DNA of 25,223 nucleotides from a virus, in the IMG/VR virus record IMGVR_UViG_3300027777_000138, positions 1 to 25,223 of that record. One strand, given 5' to 3'. The position numbers and the translations under genes were made by a program. The notes under the pieces are model-generated. The model was not told the DNA's origin. It was given only the letters and a program-made list of their open reading frames with translations, and did no database searches. Shown here piece by piece: positions 1-6,443 of this stretch (the first letter of the stretch is position 1; every line of letters begins with the position of its first letter).

Positions 1-259
1 AATCTCTACGCGAGGCGATATCCGAATCAAAATCGCCAATTAAATCTCCAGCAATTTCAGTTAAAGTGCCTTCACTTAAGTACTCCGCTAGGTTAGCGCC
101 AAAGTCTTGATCGCTTTCCTCTTCTGGCTCTAGGGTAATCTCTAACCCATCTATACCAATAGTTAATGATTCTGGATCTTCAACTTCAATATCAATGGCG
201 GGTTCCTGTGATGAATCCATGCCTTCGGGTAGTTGGTATAGTGCTTTTTCAATTGCCAT
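1..259 (-). CDS. Portal protein, N-terminal part (partial)
   Basis: The first 86 codons are visible; the gene runs off the left edge. The start ATG at 257-259 has an AGGAAA ribosome site and lies 8 nt after the terminase stop, the usual terminase-portal order. The product begins MAIEKALYQLPEG, continues with a long acidic stretch, and ends in a helical segment (roughly residues 57-86) with LAEYLSEGTLTEIAGDLIGD and then DIASRRD. This acidic leader followed by an 'IASRRD'-like segment recalls the N-termini of P22-type portal proteins, the dodecameric DNA entry ring at the capsid vertex. The portal call is an inference from position plus this short resemblance, since the conserved core lies outside the window. 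A scaffold or other head protein is possible but less likely. Confidence 0.55.
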   Translation of the reverse strand, partial: MAIEKALYQLPEGMDSSQEPAIDIEVEDPESLTIGIDGLEITLEPEEESDQDFGANLAEYLSEGTLTEIAGDLIGDFDSDIASRRD

Positions 260-267
260 AGTTTTTC

Positions 268-1755
268 CTAGTAATACGCGGTTTTGCGTCTAAAATCAAT
301 CGGTTCATCTTCTTCGTCCGTGGGTAAACGGATAAATCCACCCTTTCTAAAACGAATCAGACACATAGTCGAGGAGTCAACTAAGTCATCGTGGTCAGAA
401 TTTGGAAAGGCTGCCATCTCTTCAATCACTTCTTCTGCCCACCTTTTTCGAGGCGCCCAGACTTTTCCGGAAGCAAACAAGTCCGTTACCGAATTCATAC
501 GCGTGATCTTATCATTACCACGAGTAGGTGTAAACTCTGATACGGGTATACCCATGCGTCTTAACTCAAATATAAGAGGGCTTCCTGAAGCTTTCGCCTC
601 TACGATAAACGCATCGGGTTCCCATTCCTTATACATTTGATAGGCTCTTTCCTTTAATTCAGGGAATTCTAGCCGTTCTTTAAAGGCGTCCAAAAGAATA
701 ACGTGGGCATCATTTTCGTTTTCATTCATAAAGAAAACACCCCAAGTTGTACAGGCTGAATAGTCTGAACGCTCATTCTTGGTAAAGGCGGTGTCCCAAC
801 CTTGGATAATAAACTCGCATTTTGGTGGTCTTTCATTCTCCCAGACTTTCCACCATTCCCGTTTAACTAATGCGCCCTCTTCTGAGGTCGGCTGTTGTTG
901 GTACTGGGCGTTCCACTTGGCAACTGGTAGTTCTTCCTTTAAGGCGAGGAGTTCTGGCAAAGGCCAAAAGGCTGGCCACAAAGGCTCATGGTTTGGCAAT
1001 ATTGCAGGAAAGTCAATTACTTCCCATTCGTCGCCATCTCTTTCAATTGATGCTTGAAGGATTTTCCCCGTTAAATCCCGCTTACTCCAGCGGGTCATTA
1101 CGATAACAATCGCACCCCCTGGTTGAAGACGCTGTCTTGGACCAGACGAATACCACTCATAAACTTTATCGTAAACCTCTGGATTTGTGGCTGCTATCGC
1201 CGCCTCTTGTTCCGAGTGAGGATCGTCAATAATGAGCAAATCCGCTCCTTTACCGGTAACAGTACCGCCAACGCCAATAGCAAAGTAGTCCCCGCCGCCA
1301 GAAGTACCCCAGCGCCCAGCAGCCTTACTATCAGATTTAAGAGAGACATTTGGGAATATCTTTGCATACTGATCACTTCCTACCAAGTTACGAACTTTAC
1401 GACCAAAGCCCACAGCGAGTTCAGCCGTGTTCGAGCATTGGATAACTTTTCTGTCAGGATATCTGCCCAGATACCACGCAGGAAGCAAGTAACTAGCAAA
1501 TTCAGACTTAGTATGACGGGGAGGCATATTAATAATAAGACGCTTGCAAGTTCCATTGGCTATCTCCTCAAATTTATTTGCCATTACCTTGTGGTGGGCG
1601 CCATTAATGAATCCGGGCCACATTTGGCGGGTGTATGTCATAAAGTCTTTTTGGGATTTTTCCCGCCCTAAAGATGAAATATAGTCTTTAGCAAACTCAT
1701 AGAACGCATCTTGTTCTAACTCAGGTAGCTGGTTAACGATACTTTCTATGTCCAT
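268..1755 (-). CDS. terL: Terminase large subunit (ATPase-nuclease)
   Basis: This is the motor that pumps phage DNA into the prohead and cuts it. Of 495 aa, the N-terminal half is the ATPase: an adenine-binding region, a Walker A variant PPRHTKS at residues 78-84, Walker B LLIIDDPH with D177/D178 near 173-180, and a coupling motif MTRWSKRD around 222-229. The C-terminal half is the RNase H-like nuclease, with acidic residues in QGWDTAFTKNERSDYSA, in FIVEAKASGSPL, and in the closing DDLVDSSTM. Length and motif order are normal for the family, and no residue looks missing. The start overlaps the stop of the upstream LexA-like gene as TAATG, so translation is probably coupled. Its gene is followed 8 nt later by the portal-like gene. 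Confidence 0.96.
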   Translation of the reverse strand: MDIESIVNQLPELEQDAFYEFAKDYISSLGREKSQKDFMTYTRQMWPGFINGAHHKVMANKFEEIANGTCKRLIINMPPRHTKSEFASYLLPAWYLGRYPDRKVIQCSNTAELAVGFGRKVRNLVGSDQYAKIFPNVSLKSDSKAAGRWGTSGGGDYFAIGVGGTVTGKGADLLIIDDPHSEQEAAIAATNPEVYDKVYEWYSSGPRQRLQPGGAIVIVMTRWSKRDLTGKILQASIERDGDEWEVIDFPAILPNHEPLWPAFWPLPELLALKEELPVAKWNAQYQQQPTSEEGALVKREWWKVWENERPPKCEFIIQGWDTAFTKNERSDYSACTTWGVFFMNENENDAHVILLDAFKERLEFPELKERAYQMYKEWEPDAFIVEAKASGSPLIFELRRMGIPVSEFTPTRGNDKITRMNSVTDLFASGKVWAPRKRWAEEVIEEMAAFPNSDHDDLVDSSTMCLIRFRKGGFIRLPTDEEDEPIDFRRKTAYY

Positions 1756-1979
1756 TACTCGATATTCCTAATCCTAATATAAGACGGTCTAATGCTTCTC
1801 GCCCGATTAGGAAGACTCTTGCAGTGTCCTAAATCACATAACTGTTTCATAGCACGATGCACATTGCCCCGCCCTCTGTCACCAGTAAACTTCATAATGT
1901 CATCTATAGAGGGAGCAAACCCAAACTTTCTCCACCATTCGTCTATAGCCATATAGATCTGCTTTTGCTTCTCGGTCAT
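1755..1979 (-). CDS. Free-standing LexA-type winged-helix DNA-binding domain
   Basis: The 74-aa product aligns by eye with the N-terminal domain of LexA. It starts MTEKQKQIYMAIDEWWRKFG, where LexA has 'LT.rQ..vl.fI.d.i...G', followed by FAPSIDDIM and GNVHRAMKQLCDLGH as the recognition-helix region, and a C-terminal SIRPSYIRI strand. The S24 autopeptidase domain of full LexA (about 120 more residues) is entirely absent, so it cannot self-cleave. It sits between a small ORF (ATGA overlap at its start) and the large terminase (TAATG overlap). It may bind operators such as the CTGT-N8-ACAG boxes in this window, competing or cooperating with host LexA. That is inference. It could also be a small packaging-associated DNA-binding protein that uses the same fold. 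Confidence 0.7.
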   Translation of the reverse strand: MTEKQKQIYMAIDEWWRKFGFAPSIDDIMKFTGDRGRGNVHRAMKQLCDLGHCKSLPNRARSIRPSYIRIRNIE

Positions 1980-2131
1980 TCTTTACACCGCTTAATTAAG
2001 GCTTCCGTATGAAGCTCGGCAGAGGCTTGGTTTCCAGCTTCCATTTTCTGATGTAGGTTCAACATTAAGCTAACAAACGATAGTTCATCTAACAAATCTA
2101 TGTAGAGAGTCTGTAACTCATCATAAGACAT
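1976..2131 (-). CDS. Small protein of unknown function (51 aa)
   Basis: The ORF begins MSYDELQTLYIDLLDELSFV and ends EALIKRCKE. It is predicted to be mostly helical and has no recognised family. Support comes from the ATGA overlap with the LexA-like gene downstream and from filling almost exactly the gap between that gene and the small terminase-like gene. No strong Shine-Dalgarno precedes the ATG; the nearest is a G-run about 25 nt upstream. An in-frame TAA lies just upstream, so the start is well bounded. Confidence 0.55.
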   Translation of the reverse strand: MSYDELQTLYIDLLDELSFVSLMLNLHQKMEAGNQASAELHTEALIKRCKE

Positions 2132-2160
2132 ATCGTTGTAATTTATCAAAATATACCCCC

Positions 2161-3015
2161 CTACCCTTTTTCACCAGAAATGATGACGGGGGGGTCTTCA
2201 CATGAAAGAACTTTCATATGATCTTGGGAATTTGTACCCCCCTCCCCCTCTTGTTTCCAATCGGTATGGGGGACATCGTCTAGATCTGCTATTGGTTTGT
2301 CTGGAATACTATGTGTATTCTGAGCGGTACTATTTTTTAAAAAGGGGGTGTCGGGAGTGGGTGGGGCAGCGGGTTCAGCCTTACGCTTAAGGGCTGGCTT
2401 TGAGATCAGGGCGAGCAATTCGTCCGCATCATCCATCCCGCTAGCATCTATCGTCCGCATATTGTCCGCAATCGCCCGCTTAAGTTGCGCCATCATATCG
2501 GCTCGAGCGGTGTCGCTATCCTTGATGACTCTTTGCTCGCTGATGTGTAGGAATGCATCCACGCCAGCAACTGTGCCAAGCGCTTTCAACGCAGTGAGTC
2601 TAGATGCGGGGGGATTCTCCTCGTTAAGCGCCTCTTTTGTTAGTTGCGATACGACCAATGCCCTCAATTGAGCGGTTGTATGCGATGTTTGGAACGCAAT
2701 AGCCCTTTTTATAGCCTCTATTTCCAATTGTATTACCTCATTGCCTTTTAGCTTGCTTGCCCGATTCCCAGCGACCTTTGGTTTCACAGGTGTCTTGCCT
2801 TTCCTATATGCCTTACGATAAGCCTCAGCCCCTGTATCTCCATGAGCCACATTCTTAGCAAACTGTTGTTGCTTGTGGGTTAATGCTCTCTTCTCAATCC
2901 CCATTACATCTTCGAAAGGAACTTGGTCGAGGCTTTCTCTCATTTGCTTTCTTGTTAATCTAGCGATCTTCATGTCTTGGGTATAAGTTGGGAATCTGCA
3001 AAATAGGGTAATCAT
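2161..3015 (-). CDS. terS: Terminase small subunit-like DNA-binding protein
   Basis: The 284-aa product carries a helix-turn-helix region at about residues 44-95 (ALTHKQQQFAKNVAHGDTGA, AYRKAYRKG, VAGNRASKL, VIQLEIEAI). This matches the 'LT.kQ..F...y..g....eAy..AY' pattern of terminase small subunits, which recognise the packaging site and stimulate the large subunit. A helical oligomerisation-like segment follows (about 95-200). The C-terminal 80 residues are low-complexity, rich in proline and charge, encoded across several G/C homopolymer tracts. The first ATG is used here; Met15 (ATG at 2971-2973) is a reasonable alternative because neither has a good ribosome site. The small-terminase call is supported by position at the head of the packaging operon. 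The C-terminal extension is longer than usual. Confidence 0.7.
   Translation of the reverse strand: MITLFCRFPTYTQDMKIARLTRKQMRESLDQVPFEDVMGIEKRALTHKQQQFAKNVAHGDTGAEAYRKAYRKGKTPVKPKVAGNRASKLKGNEVIQLEIEAIKRAIAFQTSHTTAQLRALVVSQLTKEALNEENPPASRLTALKALGTVAGVDAFLHISEQRVIKDSDTARADMMAQLKRAIADNMRTIDASGMDDADELLALISKPALKRKAEPAAPPTPDTPFLKNSTAQNTHSIPDKPIADLDDVPHTDWKQEGEGGTNSQDHMKVLSCEDPPVIISGEKG
2200..2217. repeat. Palindromic repeat, copy 1 (inside terS)
   Basis: ACATGAAAGAACTTTCAT holds 7-bp arms ATGAAAG/CTTTCAT around a 2-nt centre. The same 18 nt occur in opposite orientation at 12574-12591. This copy lies in the 3' part of the small terminase gene. A chance 18-nt repeat is unlikely in 25 kb, so it may be a protein-binding site. 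Confidence 0.55.
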
Positions 3016-3346
3016 ACCATTAACTGTATATCCGTACAGTAAAAAAACGCATTCTCGTGCCTTGCTTTACTTTCCTCTTGTATCTTCTCCTTGTGTATTG
3101 CTCTCTACTGCACAAGATAAGCTGACCATTCGGCAATATGGCGGGCTTTTAGTTTTTAGTGGTCGGCAGCAGAACTTCCGGAATCCTGGAAAACCGCCAA
3201 AGTTTATTAAGCCCAATGTTTATAAGGGCTTGACCTTTGTGTGATGTAATAACCCCACAGTTCTATCTGTTATTGTACAAATTGCAAAAATTAGATTAAG
3301 ATCTATCTATGGCATTCAGCCATTACACCTTGAGGAGGGTTAAAGC
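3016..3346. other. Divergent intergenic region between packaging and early operons
   Basis: This 331-bp gap separates the leftward terminase operon from the rightward small-gene operon, so it should hold promoters for both. Seen in it: a LexA-type box (3022-3041) 8 nt before terS; a possible 10-codon leader ORF on the minus strand (ATG 3052-3050, stop 3022-3020) that spans the box; several purine-rich SD-like stretches on the minus strand at about 3060-3100; and an AAGCCC/GGGCTT dyad near 3209-3231. No clean -35/-10 pair could be picked for either direction. A 60-codon plus-strand frame at 3062-3244 does not look like a protein. Confidence 0.5.
3022..3041. promoter_or_regulatory. LexA/SOS-type box upstream of terS
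   Basis: CTGT at 3024-3027 and ACAG at 3036-3039 are separated by 8 nt (ATATCCGT), the CTGT-N8-ACAG form of LexA operators in beta- and gammaproteobacteria. ACTGT/ACAGT extends the dyad by one pair. It ends 8 nt before the terS start, where bound repressor would block initiation. Function is inferred. Confidence 0.6.
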
Positions 3347-3547
3347 GTGCGATTCAACAAAGAAAATATGAAAGCTCACATAGTAAAAGAGCTAATTTAC
3401 CTTGAGAAAAAATGGGGTTTTGACCCCAGAAATGGATACGATCAAGTAAAGGATAGTGATCTTTATCGGGTCATGGCTTACGGAGAATATAAGGCTTTAA
3501 AAAATTTGTGGGATGCAATTGAATACAACAACATTGGAGAAGAATAA
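3347..3547 (+). CDS. Hypothetical protein (66 aa), first gene of rightward operon
   Basis: The GTG start is preceded 7 nt upstream by a strong GAGGAGGG ribosome site, and this decides the start. The product (MRFNKENMKAHIVKELIYLE then KKWGFDPRN) looks helical and soluble. I do not recognise the family. It is separated by 2 nt from the next gene. Confidence 0.6.
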   Translation: MRFNKENMKAHIVKELIYLEKKWGFDPRNGYDQVKDSDLYRVMAYGEYKALKNLWDAIEYNNIGEE

Positions 3548-3549
3548 TT

Positions 3550-3885
3550 ATGAACATCACAACAAGCGAGCCAATTTTAGGAATGACCCCAGATTATAAA
3601 TGGGTCATTGTCATGCCTGATGGTAAGAACTATAAAAAGTCATTCAGTCCAGCGTATGACTTGAAGTTTCTTGATTTTGAACAGGCTAAATATTTTCTAT
3701 CCAATATGGAATCAAAAAAGAAACATAAGGTAAAAATTAGCCTTGAGATTGAATTAGAGGTTTCAACAGATTATTTTGAGAAGTTATGCGATCAACTCTC
3801 TTTGGAGGTTGTTCGTAATTGTTTTAAAAATCACAATCGCACCATTAATTCAGAATCAATGACCATTATCAAGGAGGAAGTATGA
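3550..3885 (+). CDS. Hypothetical protein (111 aa)
   Basis: The product starts MNITTSEPILGMTPDYKWVI. It has an N-terminal half that looks like short beta strands (WVIVMPDGKNY) and a middle alternating charged strand, KHKVKISLEIELEV, near residues 58-71. No family is recognised. It ends in an ATGA overlap with the next gene, and an AAGGAGG ribosome site for that gene lies inside its 3' end. Confidence 0.6.
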   Translation: MNITTSEPILGMTPDYKWVIVMPDGKNYKKSFSPAYDLKFLDFEQAKYFLSNMESKKKHKVKISLEIELEVSTDYFEKLCDQLSLEVVRNCFKNHNRTINSESMTIIKEEV

Positions 3886-4181
3886 CTTATAAAAACGAAT
3901 TTTCGGATTTTGCTTACGATTTGCCCAATTTGGGCGATGGCTGGGAGGATAACTCTTGGCATAACGATTCTTGTCCATCCTTAGACTATCCGCTAGGCGA
4001 TGGCAAGATGTTGCGCATTTGGTTTCAAGAATCTAACCCTGAAGAGCGGGAATGCGGGGGCAAGCAGTTTGTTTTAGTAATTGGTGAATATGGCGATTCT
4101 GATCATCTTATGGAATCGGACGATTTAGACGAAGTTTTAGCTTATATCAAGGATCACAATTTAACTAAGGAAAAATCATGA
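3882..4181 (+). CDS. Hypothetical acidic protein (99 aa)
   Basis: This is an acidic, aromatic-rich product (DGWEDNSWHNDSCPSLDYPL near residues 19-38, then KMLRIWFQESNPEERE). It is coupled to both neighbours by ATGA overlaps and has a good AAGGAGGA ribosome site. The composition resembles small phage early proteins that mimic DNA or inhibit host factors, but no specific family can be named. Confidence 0.6.
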   Translation: MTYKNEFSDFAYDLPNLGDGWEDNSWHNDSCPSLDYPLGDGKMLRIWFQESNPEERECGGKQFVLVIGEYGDSDHLMESDDLDEVLAYIKDHNLTKEKS

Positions 4182-4642
4182 CTACATATGCAATTTTTAG
4201 CAGTAAACATGACTCTGAAATATGGGTCAATCTTAAGGTCGGAACGCTCGAAAGCATGGAGACAGTTCGGGAATTAGTTATAGAAGAGATGAACAACGAT
4301 CCAAGCCTTGAGCGTGGATATGTTGAATCCTATCCATTCTTTCAAGCTGATTGGGTAGTAATGGGCGGAAGAATAGAGACTCCCTTTGATTTCAATCAGA
4401 TTTTAGAAGTAGAAAACGATCATGGTACTTTTGAAGAATCAAAACAATTTGAATGCTTTTGGGGTGATGGTTATCGGGCTGACGATAACAAATCTATTCT
4501 CGCTTATTACGATCAGGACTTTTTCAATCAAGATCGGGGATATGGGGAAATGGAATGCCACATGATTTCCACTTTAGAAAAAGGCGATAGTTTAGATATT
4601 AGCGATGTAAGTGGTCATCATTGGGTAAGGCGGATTAAATGA
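4178..4642 (+). CDS. Hypothetical protein (154 aa)
   Basis: The N-terminus, MTTYAIFSSKHDSEIWVNLK, alternates polar and hydrophobic residues like beta strands, and tryptophan and glycine are frequent later (FFQADWVVMGGRIET; FECFWGDGYRADD). No recognised domain. ATGA overlaps join it to the genes on either side, so it belongs to the same transcript. Confidence 0.6.
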   Translation: MTTYAIFSSKHDSEIWVNLKVGTLESMETVRELVIEEMNNDPSLERGYVESYPFFQADWVVMGGRIETPFDFNQILEVENDHGTFEESKQFECFWGDGYRADDNKSILAYYDQDFFNQDRGYGEMECHMISTLEKGDSLDISDVSGHHWVRRIK

Positions 4643-4851
4643 AAATCTATTACGCACACGCACAGAGTCGGAATTTTGATTTCCAAGCCTTTGGATTGAC
4701 TTATAACGAGGCGATTAAGACTCTTCATAAAGGGCTTAAGAAACACGCTAAACAATACAACCTAGAGCCGAAATGGTTCGAGGAATGGGCGGATATAAGG
4801 GTGGAAGAACTAGAGGGGGGCATAGCTTATCGAGATCGCTCGCCACTATAA
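4639..4851 (+). CDS. Hypothetical protein (70 aa) just upstream of the ribozyme
   Basis: The product begins MKIYYAHAQSRNFDFQAFGL and has a helical middle (EAIKTLHKGLKKHAKQYN). The family is unknown. Its TAA stop (4849-4851) directly abuts the first base of hammerhead stem I, so a ribosome terminating here would cover the ribozyme's 5' strand. The MKIYY start is shared with the 54-aa gene at 5219, a weak hint of paralogy. Confidence 0.6.
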   Translation: MKIYYAHAQSRNFDFQAFGLTYNEAIKTLHKGLKKHAKQYNLEPKWFEEWADIRVEELEGGIAYRDRSPL

Positions 4852-4901
4852 GCAAGTCTGATGAGGCTTTATTAGCCGAAACCCCGAAAGGGGTCATTTG
4901 C
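4852..4901 (+). ncRNA. Hammerhead self-cleaving ribozyme (type I)
   Basis: All parts of a minimal hammerhead are visible in order. Stem I 5' strand GCAAGT (4852-4857); core CTGATGA (4858-4864); stem II GGCT/AGCC (4865-4868 with 4874-4877) closed by a TTATT loop; core GAA (4878-4880); A15.1 at 4881 pairing with U16.1 at 4894; stem III CCCC/GGGG (4882-4885 with 4890-4893) closed by a GAAA tetraloop; cleavage nucleotide C at 4895, giving the canonical GUC site; stem I 3' strand ATTTGC (4896-4901). Stem I is six pairs including one G-U. Because stem I is the open helix, this is type I. It lies between two genes of the rightward operon, and the predicted cut between 4895 and 4896 leaves a 5'-OH end 29 nt before the next ATG. 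Activity is inferred from the fold. The peripheral loop contacts that speed natural hammerheads cannot be judged by eye. Confidence 0.9.
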
Positions 4902-4924
4902 AAACAACCAAAAGAGGAAACAAA

Positions 4925-5215
4925 ATGGCACAGACTCAAATTTTCAGAGGCGTTGAAACGACCACCTATTGCGACCAAGATGGGGCGCTTGTGGGTGTAT
5001 ATCGGGGGACTCCTGTAGTTCGCCAACTAGGGAACAAGATCACGCTTAAAACGGGCGGTTGGAAGTCTCGCACCACTAAATTAAGAATGAATCAGTTCTC
5101 TAGATCTTATTGTCAAAATCGGTTCGGGGTAACTCAAGAAAATTATGAATGGTTTTTAATTCTTAATGATCAAAAAATCCCGTTTGATGGCGATCAGATC
5201 TCTTTCGAGGTGTGA
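4925..5215 (+). CDS. Hypothetical protein (96 aa) downstream of the ribozyme
   Basis: ATG at 4925 is chosen because AGAGGAAA sits 6-12 nt upstream; an in-frame TTG at 4898 would lie inside the ribozyme. The product starts MAQTQIFRGVETTTYCDQDG and reads as a mainly beta, basic protein (KITLKTGGWKSRTTKLRMNQ). No family is recognised. Its mRNA would acquire a new 5' end 29 nt upstream after hammerhead cleavage, still keeping the ribosome site. Confidence 0.65.
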   Translation: MAQTQIFRGVETTTYCDQDGALVGVYRGTPVVRQLGNKITLKTGGWKSRTTKLRMNQFSRSYCQNRFGVTQENYEWFLILNDQKIPFDGDQISFEV

Positions 5216-5218
5216 TCT

Positions 5219-5383
5219 ATGAAGATTTATTACTATTGCGGAATCACTCGACAAGAGCGGGTTTTACACGCAAGCAAACATTTTGCAAAAGATCAGGCAT
5301 TTTTTTGGGGCTACCTTGAGCGGTTAGGGGATAGCTTACATTTAATCGAACTAGATGAGGGGGAAACATGGGCTACACCATAG
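5219..5383 (+). CDS. Small hypothetical protein (54 aa)
   Basis: The ATG lies 3 nt after the previous TGA. The product starts MKIYYYCGITRQERVLHASK and ends in an acidic LIELDEGETWATP. Unrecognised. The CDS overlaps the next gene by 16 nt. Its opening MKIYY resembles the 70-aa protein at 4639. Confidence 0.5.
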   Translation: MKIYYYCGITRQERVLHASKHFAKDQAFFWGYLERLGDSLHLIELDEGETWATP

Positions 5384-5526
5384 ACGATCTATTTATCTCT
5401 GTTAATGATATATACGAACAATACGACGAGGGCGAGATTCCGTTGGATGAGGCTAACGACATCTTAAAACGATGTTGCGAGTCCTTTATTCAAGCGCTAG
5501 AGGAAAAGGCTCGCTTGGCAGCATGA
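5368..5526 (+). CDS. Small hypothetical protein (52 aa)
   Basis: A GAGGGGGAAAC ribosome site precedes the ATG. The product, MGYTIDDLFISVNDIYEQYD then EIPLDEANDILKRCCESF, looks like two or three acidic helices. No family recognised. It is the last gene before the structured gap at 5527-5703. Confidence 0.5.
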   Translation: MGYTIDDLFISVNDIYEQYDEGEIPLDEANDILKRCCESFIQALEEKARLAA

Positions 5527-5703
5527 ATTAAATTTAGCCTGAAAAATCTCAGATTTGGGATTTTTTGGAGTAAGTTTTTTGTTTTTCCGTTTTCTAGTGC
5601 GTAGTAATACGCCAAAAAAGGCCAGAACCAGGCTTGAGGCGGTATTTTACTGGTTTCCGGATTGTAATTCGTAGCACAAGGCTAAATTTTAAAAGGAGGA
5701 GTC
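5527..5703 (+). other. Dyad-rich intergenic leader, possible structured RNA
   Basis: This 177-nt gap in an otherwise gapless operon contains nested dyads. An 11-bp perfect outer pair is AAATTTAGCCT (5530-5540) with AGGCTAAATTT (5679-5689). Inside are a hairpin GCGTA-GTAA-TACGC (5599-5612) with a GNRA-type tetraloop, an AACCAG/CTGGTT pair (5626-5631 with 5650-5655), and an AAAAATC/GATTTTT pair near 5542-5565. The outer 3' arm ends directly before the AAAAGGAGGA ribosome site of the next gene. This could be a regulatory leader, a processing site or an internal terminator/promoter region. No known RNA class is recognised. Confidence 0.45.
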
Positions 5704-5871
5704 ATGCAAAAGAAGTGGTTTGATATTTTTTTTAAAGGCGAGTACTTAGGCGCTATGTTTTTGCCAGCGTCTAAACCAAAAGCAGTGCAAGAAGTGTGTA
5801 ATAGGCTTGAAAAAACAGGCTTGCAGTATGTTTCATCAGATTTTTTACTAAAAGAAATGGAGAAAGTATGA
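5704..5871 (+). CDS. Small hypothetical protein (55 aa)
   Basis: A very strong AAGGAGGAGTC ribosome site precedes the ATG. The product, MQKKWFDIFFKGEYLGAMFL then a helical KPKAVQEVCNRLEKTG, has an alpha/beta look but no recognised family. It ends in an ATGA overlap. It is the first gene after the dyad-rich gap, so it is the one most likely controlled by it. Confidence 0.55.
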   Translation: MQKKWFDIFFKGEYLGAMFLPASKPKAVQEVCNRLEKTGLQYVSSDFLLKEMEKV

Positions 5872-6080
5872 AATATAAAGTATATCTAATTGACAAAACT
5901 TTAGAGGCAGATACGCCTGTTGATTTGCACAACTTAGTATGGGATTGGCAAATCGACCACCAAATATCGGAGGAAGATTGGACTAGCCCAGCAGTCTGGT
6001 TCGGTAATGAAGTAATAGGCGTAATTAATTACAACGGGAGGATATGTGCTGAACAAGAGAGAATTAAGCAAAAAGGCTAA
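5868..6080 (+). CDS. Small hypothetical protein (70 aa)
   Basis: The product starts MKYKVYLIDKTLEADTPVDL, a beta-strand-like opening followed by a tryptophan-rich middle (LVWDWQIDHQISEEDWTSPA). Unrecognised. It is coupled upstream by ATGA and overlaps the next gene by 35 nt; that gene's ribosome site GGGAGG lies within its 3' end. Confidence 0.55.
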   Translation: MKYKVYLIDKTLEADTPVDLHNLVWDWQIDHQISEEDWTSPAVWFGNEVIGVINYNGRICAEQERIKQKG

Positions 6081-6240
6081 TGCCATGAAAGACGTTCAAG
6101 AATCAATTGATTACTTAACCGCAAAGAAAGAGGAGTACTCAGGGATTGCCCTGGCTATTGTAGAAAAACATTTAGGTTATGCTTTACTTAAAAAGGAGGA
6201 GTTATGCAAATCAACAGAGAATACTTTATCAACCAAATAG
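6046..6240 (+). CDS. Small hypothetical protein (64 aa)
   Basis: GTG at 6046 is preferred because GGGAGG lies 5 nt upstream; an ATG at 6085 has no comparable site. The product is lysine- and glutamate-rich and helical (SIDYLTAKKEEYSGIALAIV). No family recognised. It overlaps the next gene by 37 nt. Confidence 0.5.
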   Translation: MLNKRELSKKANAMKDVQESIDYLTAKKEEYSGIALAIVEKHLGYALLKKEELCKSTENTLSTK

Positions 6241-6443
6241 AACAATATCTACACACAATGGAGAAAGATGAGATGAAACCATATGCCGTCAAGGTTAGCT
6301 ACAGAGGAACAAAATATTATTATTTAGATGCGCCCGATGAGTGCGAGGCTGAAGAAATAGCTTGCGAGATGTTTGAGAGTGAGTTTAAGCTAGATAATGT
6401 TGAAACAGAAGGCTATGCCGAGGGAGACAGTGACGATGAATGA
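6204..6443 (+). CDS. Small acidic hypothetical protein (79 aa)
   Basis: AAAAAGGAGGAG precedes the ATG. The middle reads YAVKVSYRGTKYYYLDAPDE, then a helix with CEAEEIACEMFESE and a very acidic tail ending EGDSDDE. The pattern suggests a small alpha/beta fold of unknown role. It overlaps the next tiny gene as ATGAATGA. Confidence 0.55.
   Translation: MQINREYFINQIEQYLHTMEKDEMKPYAVKVSYRGTKYYYLDAPDECEAEEIACEMFESEFKLDNVETEGYAEGDSDDE

Noticed and set aside
1123-1671. Open 182-codon frame on the plus strand opposite terL
   Set aside because: Its composition is not protein-like, and it lies fully opposite a clear terminase; likewise the other frames at 284-1106.
3062-3244. 60-codon plus-strand frame in the divergent gap
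   Set aside because: No ribosome site, no overlap with neighbours and non-protein-like sequence.
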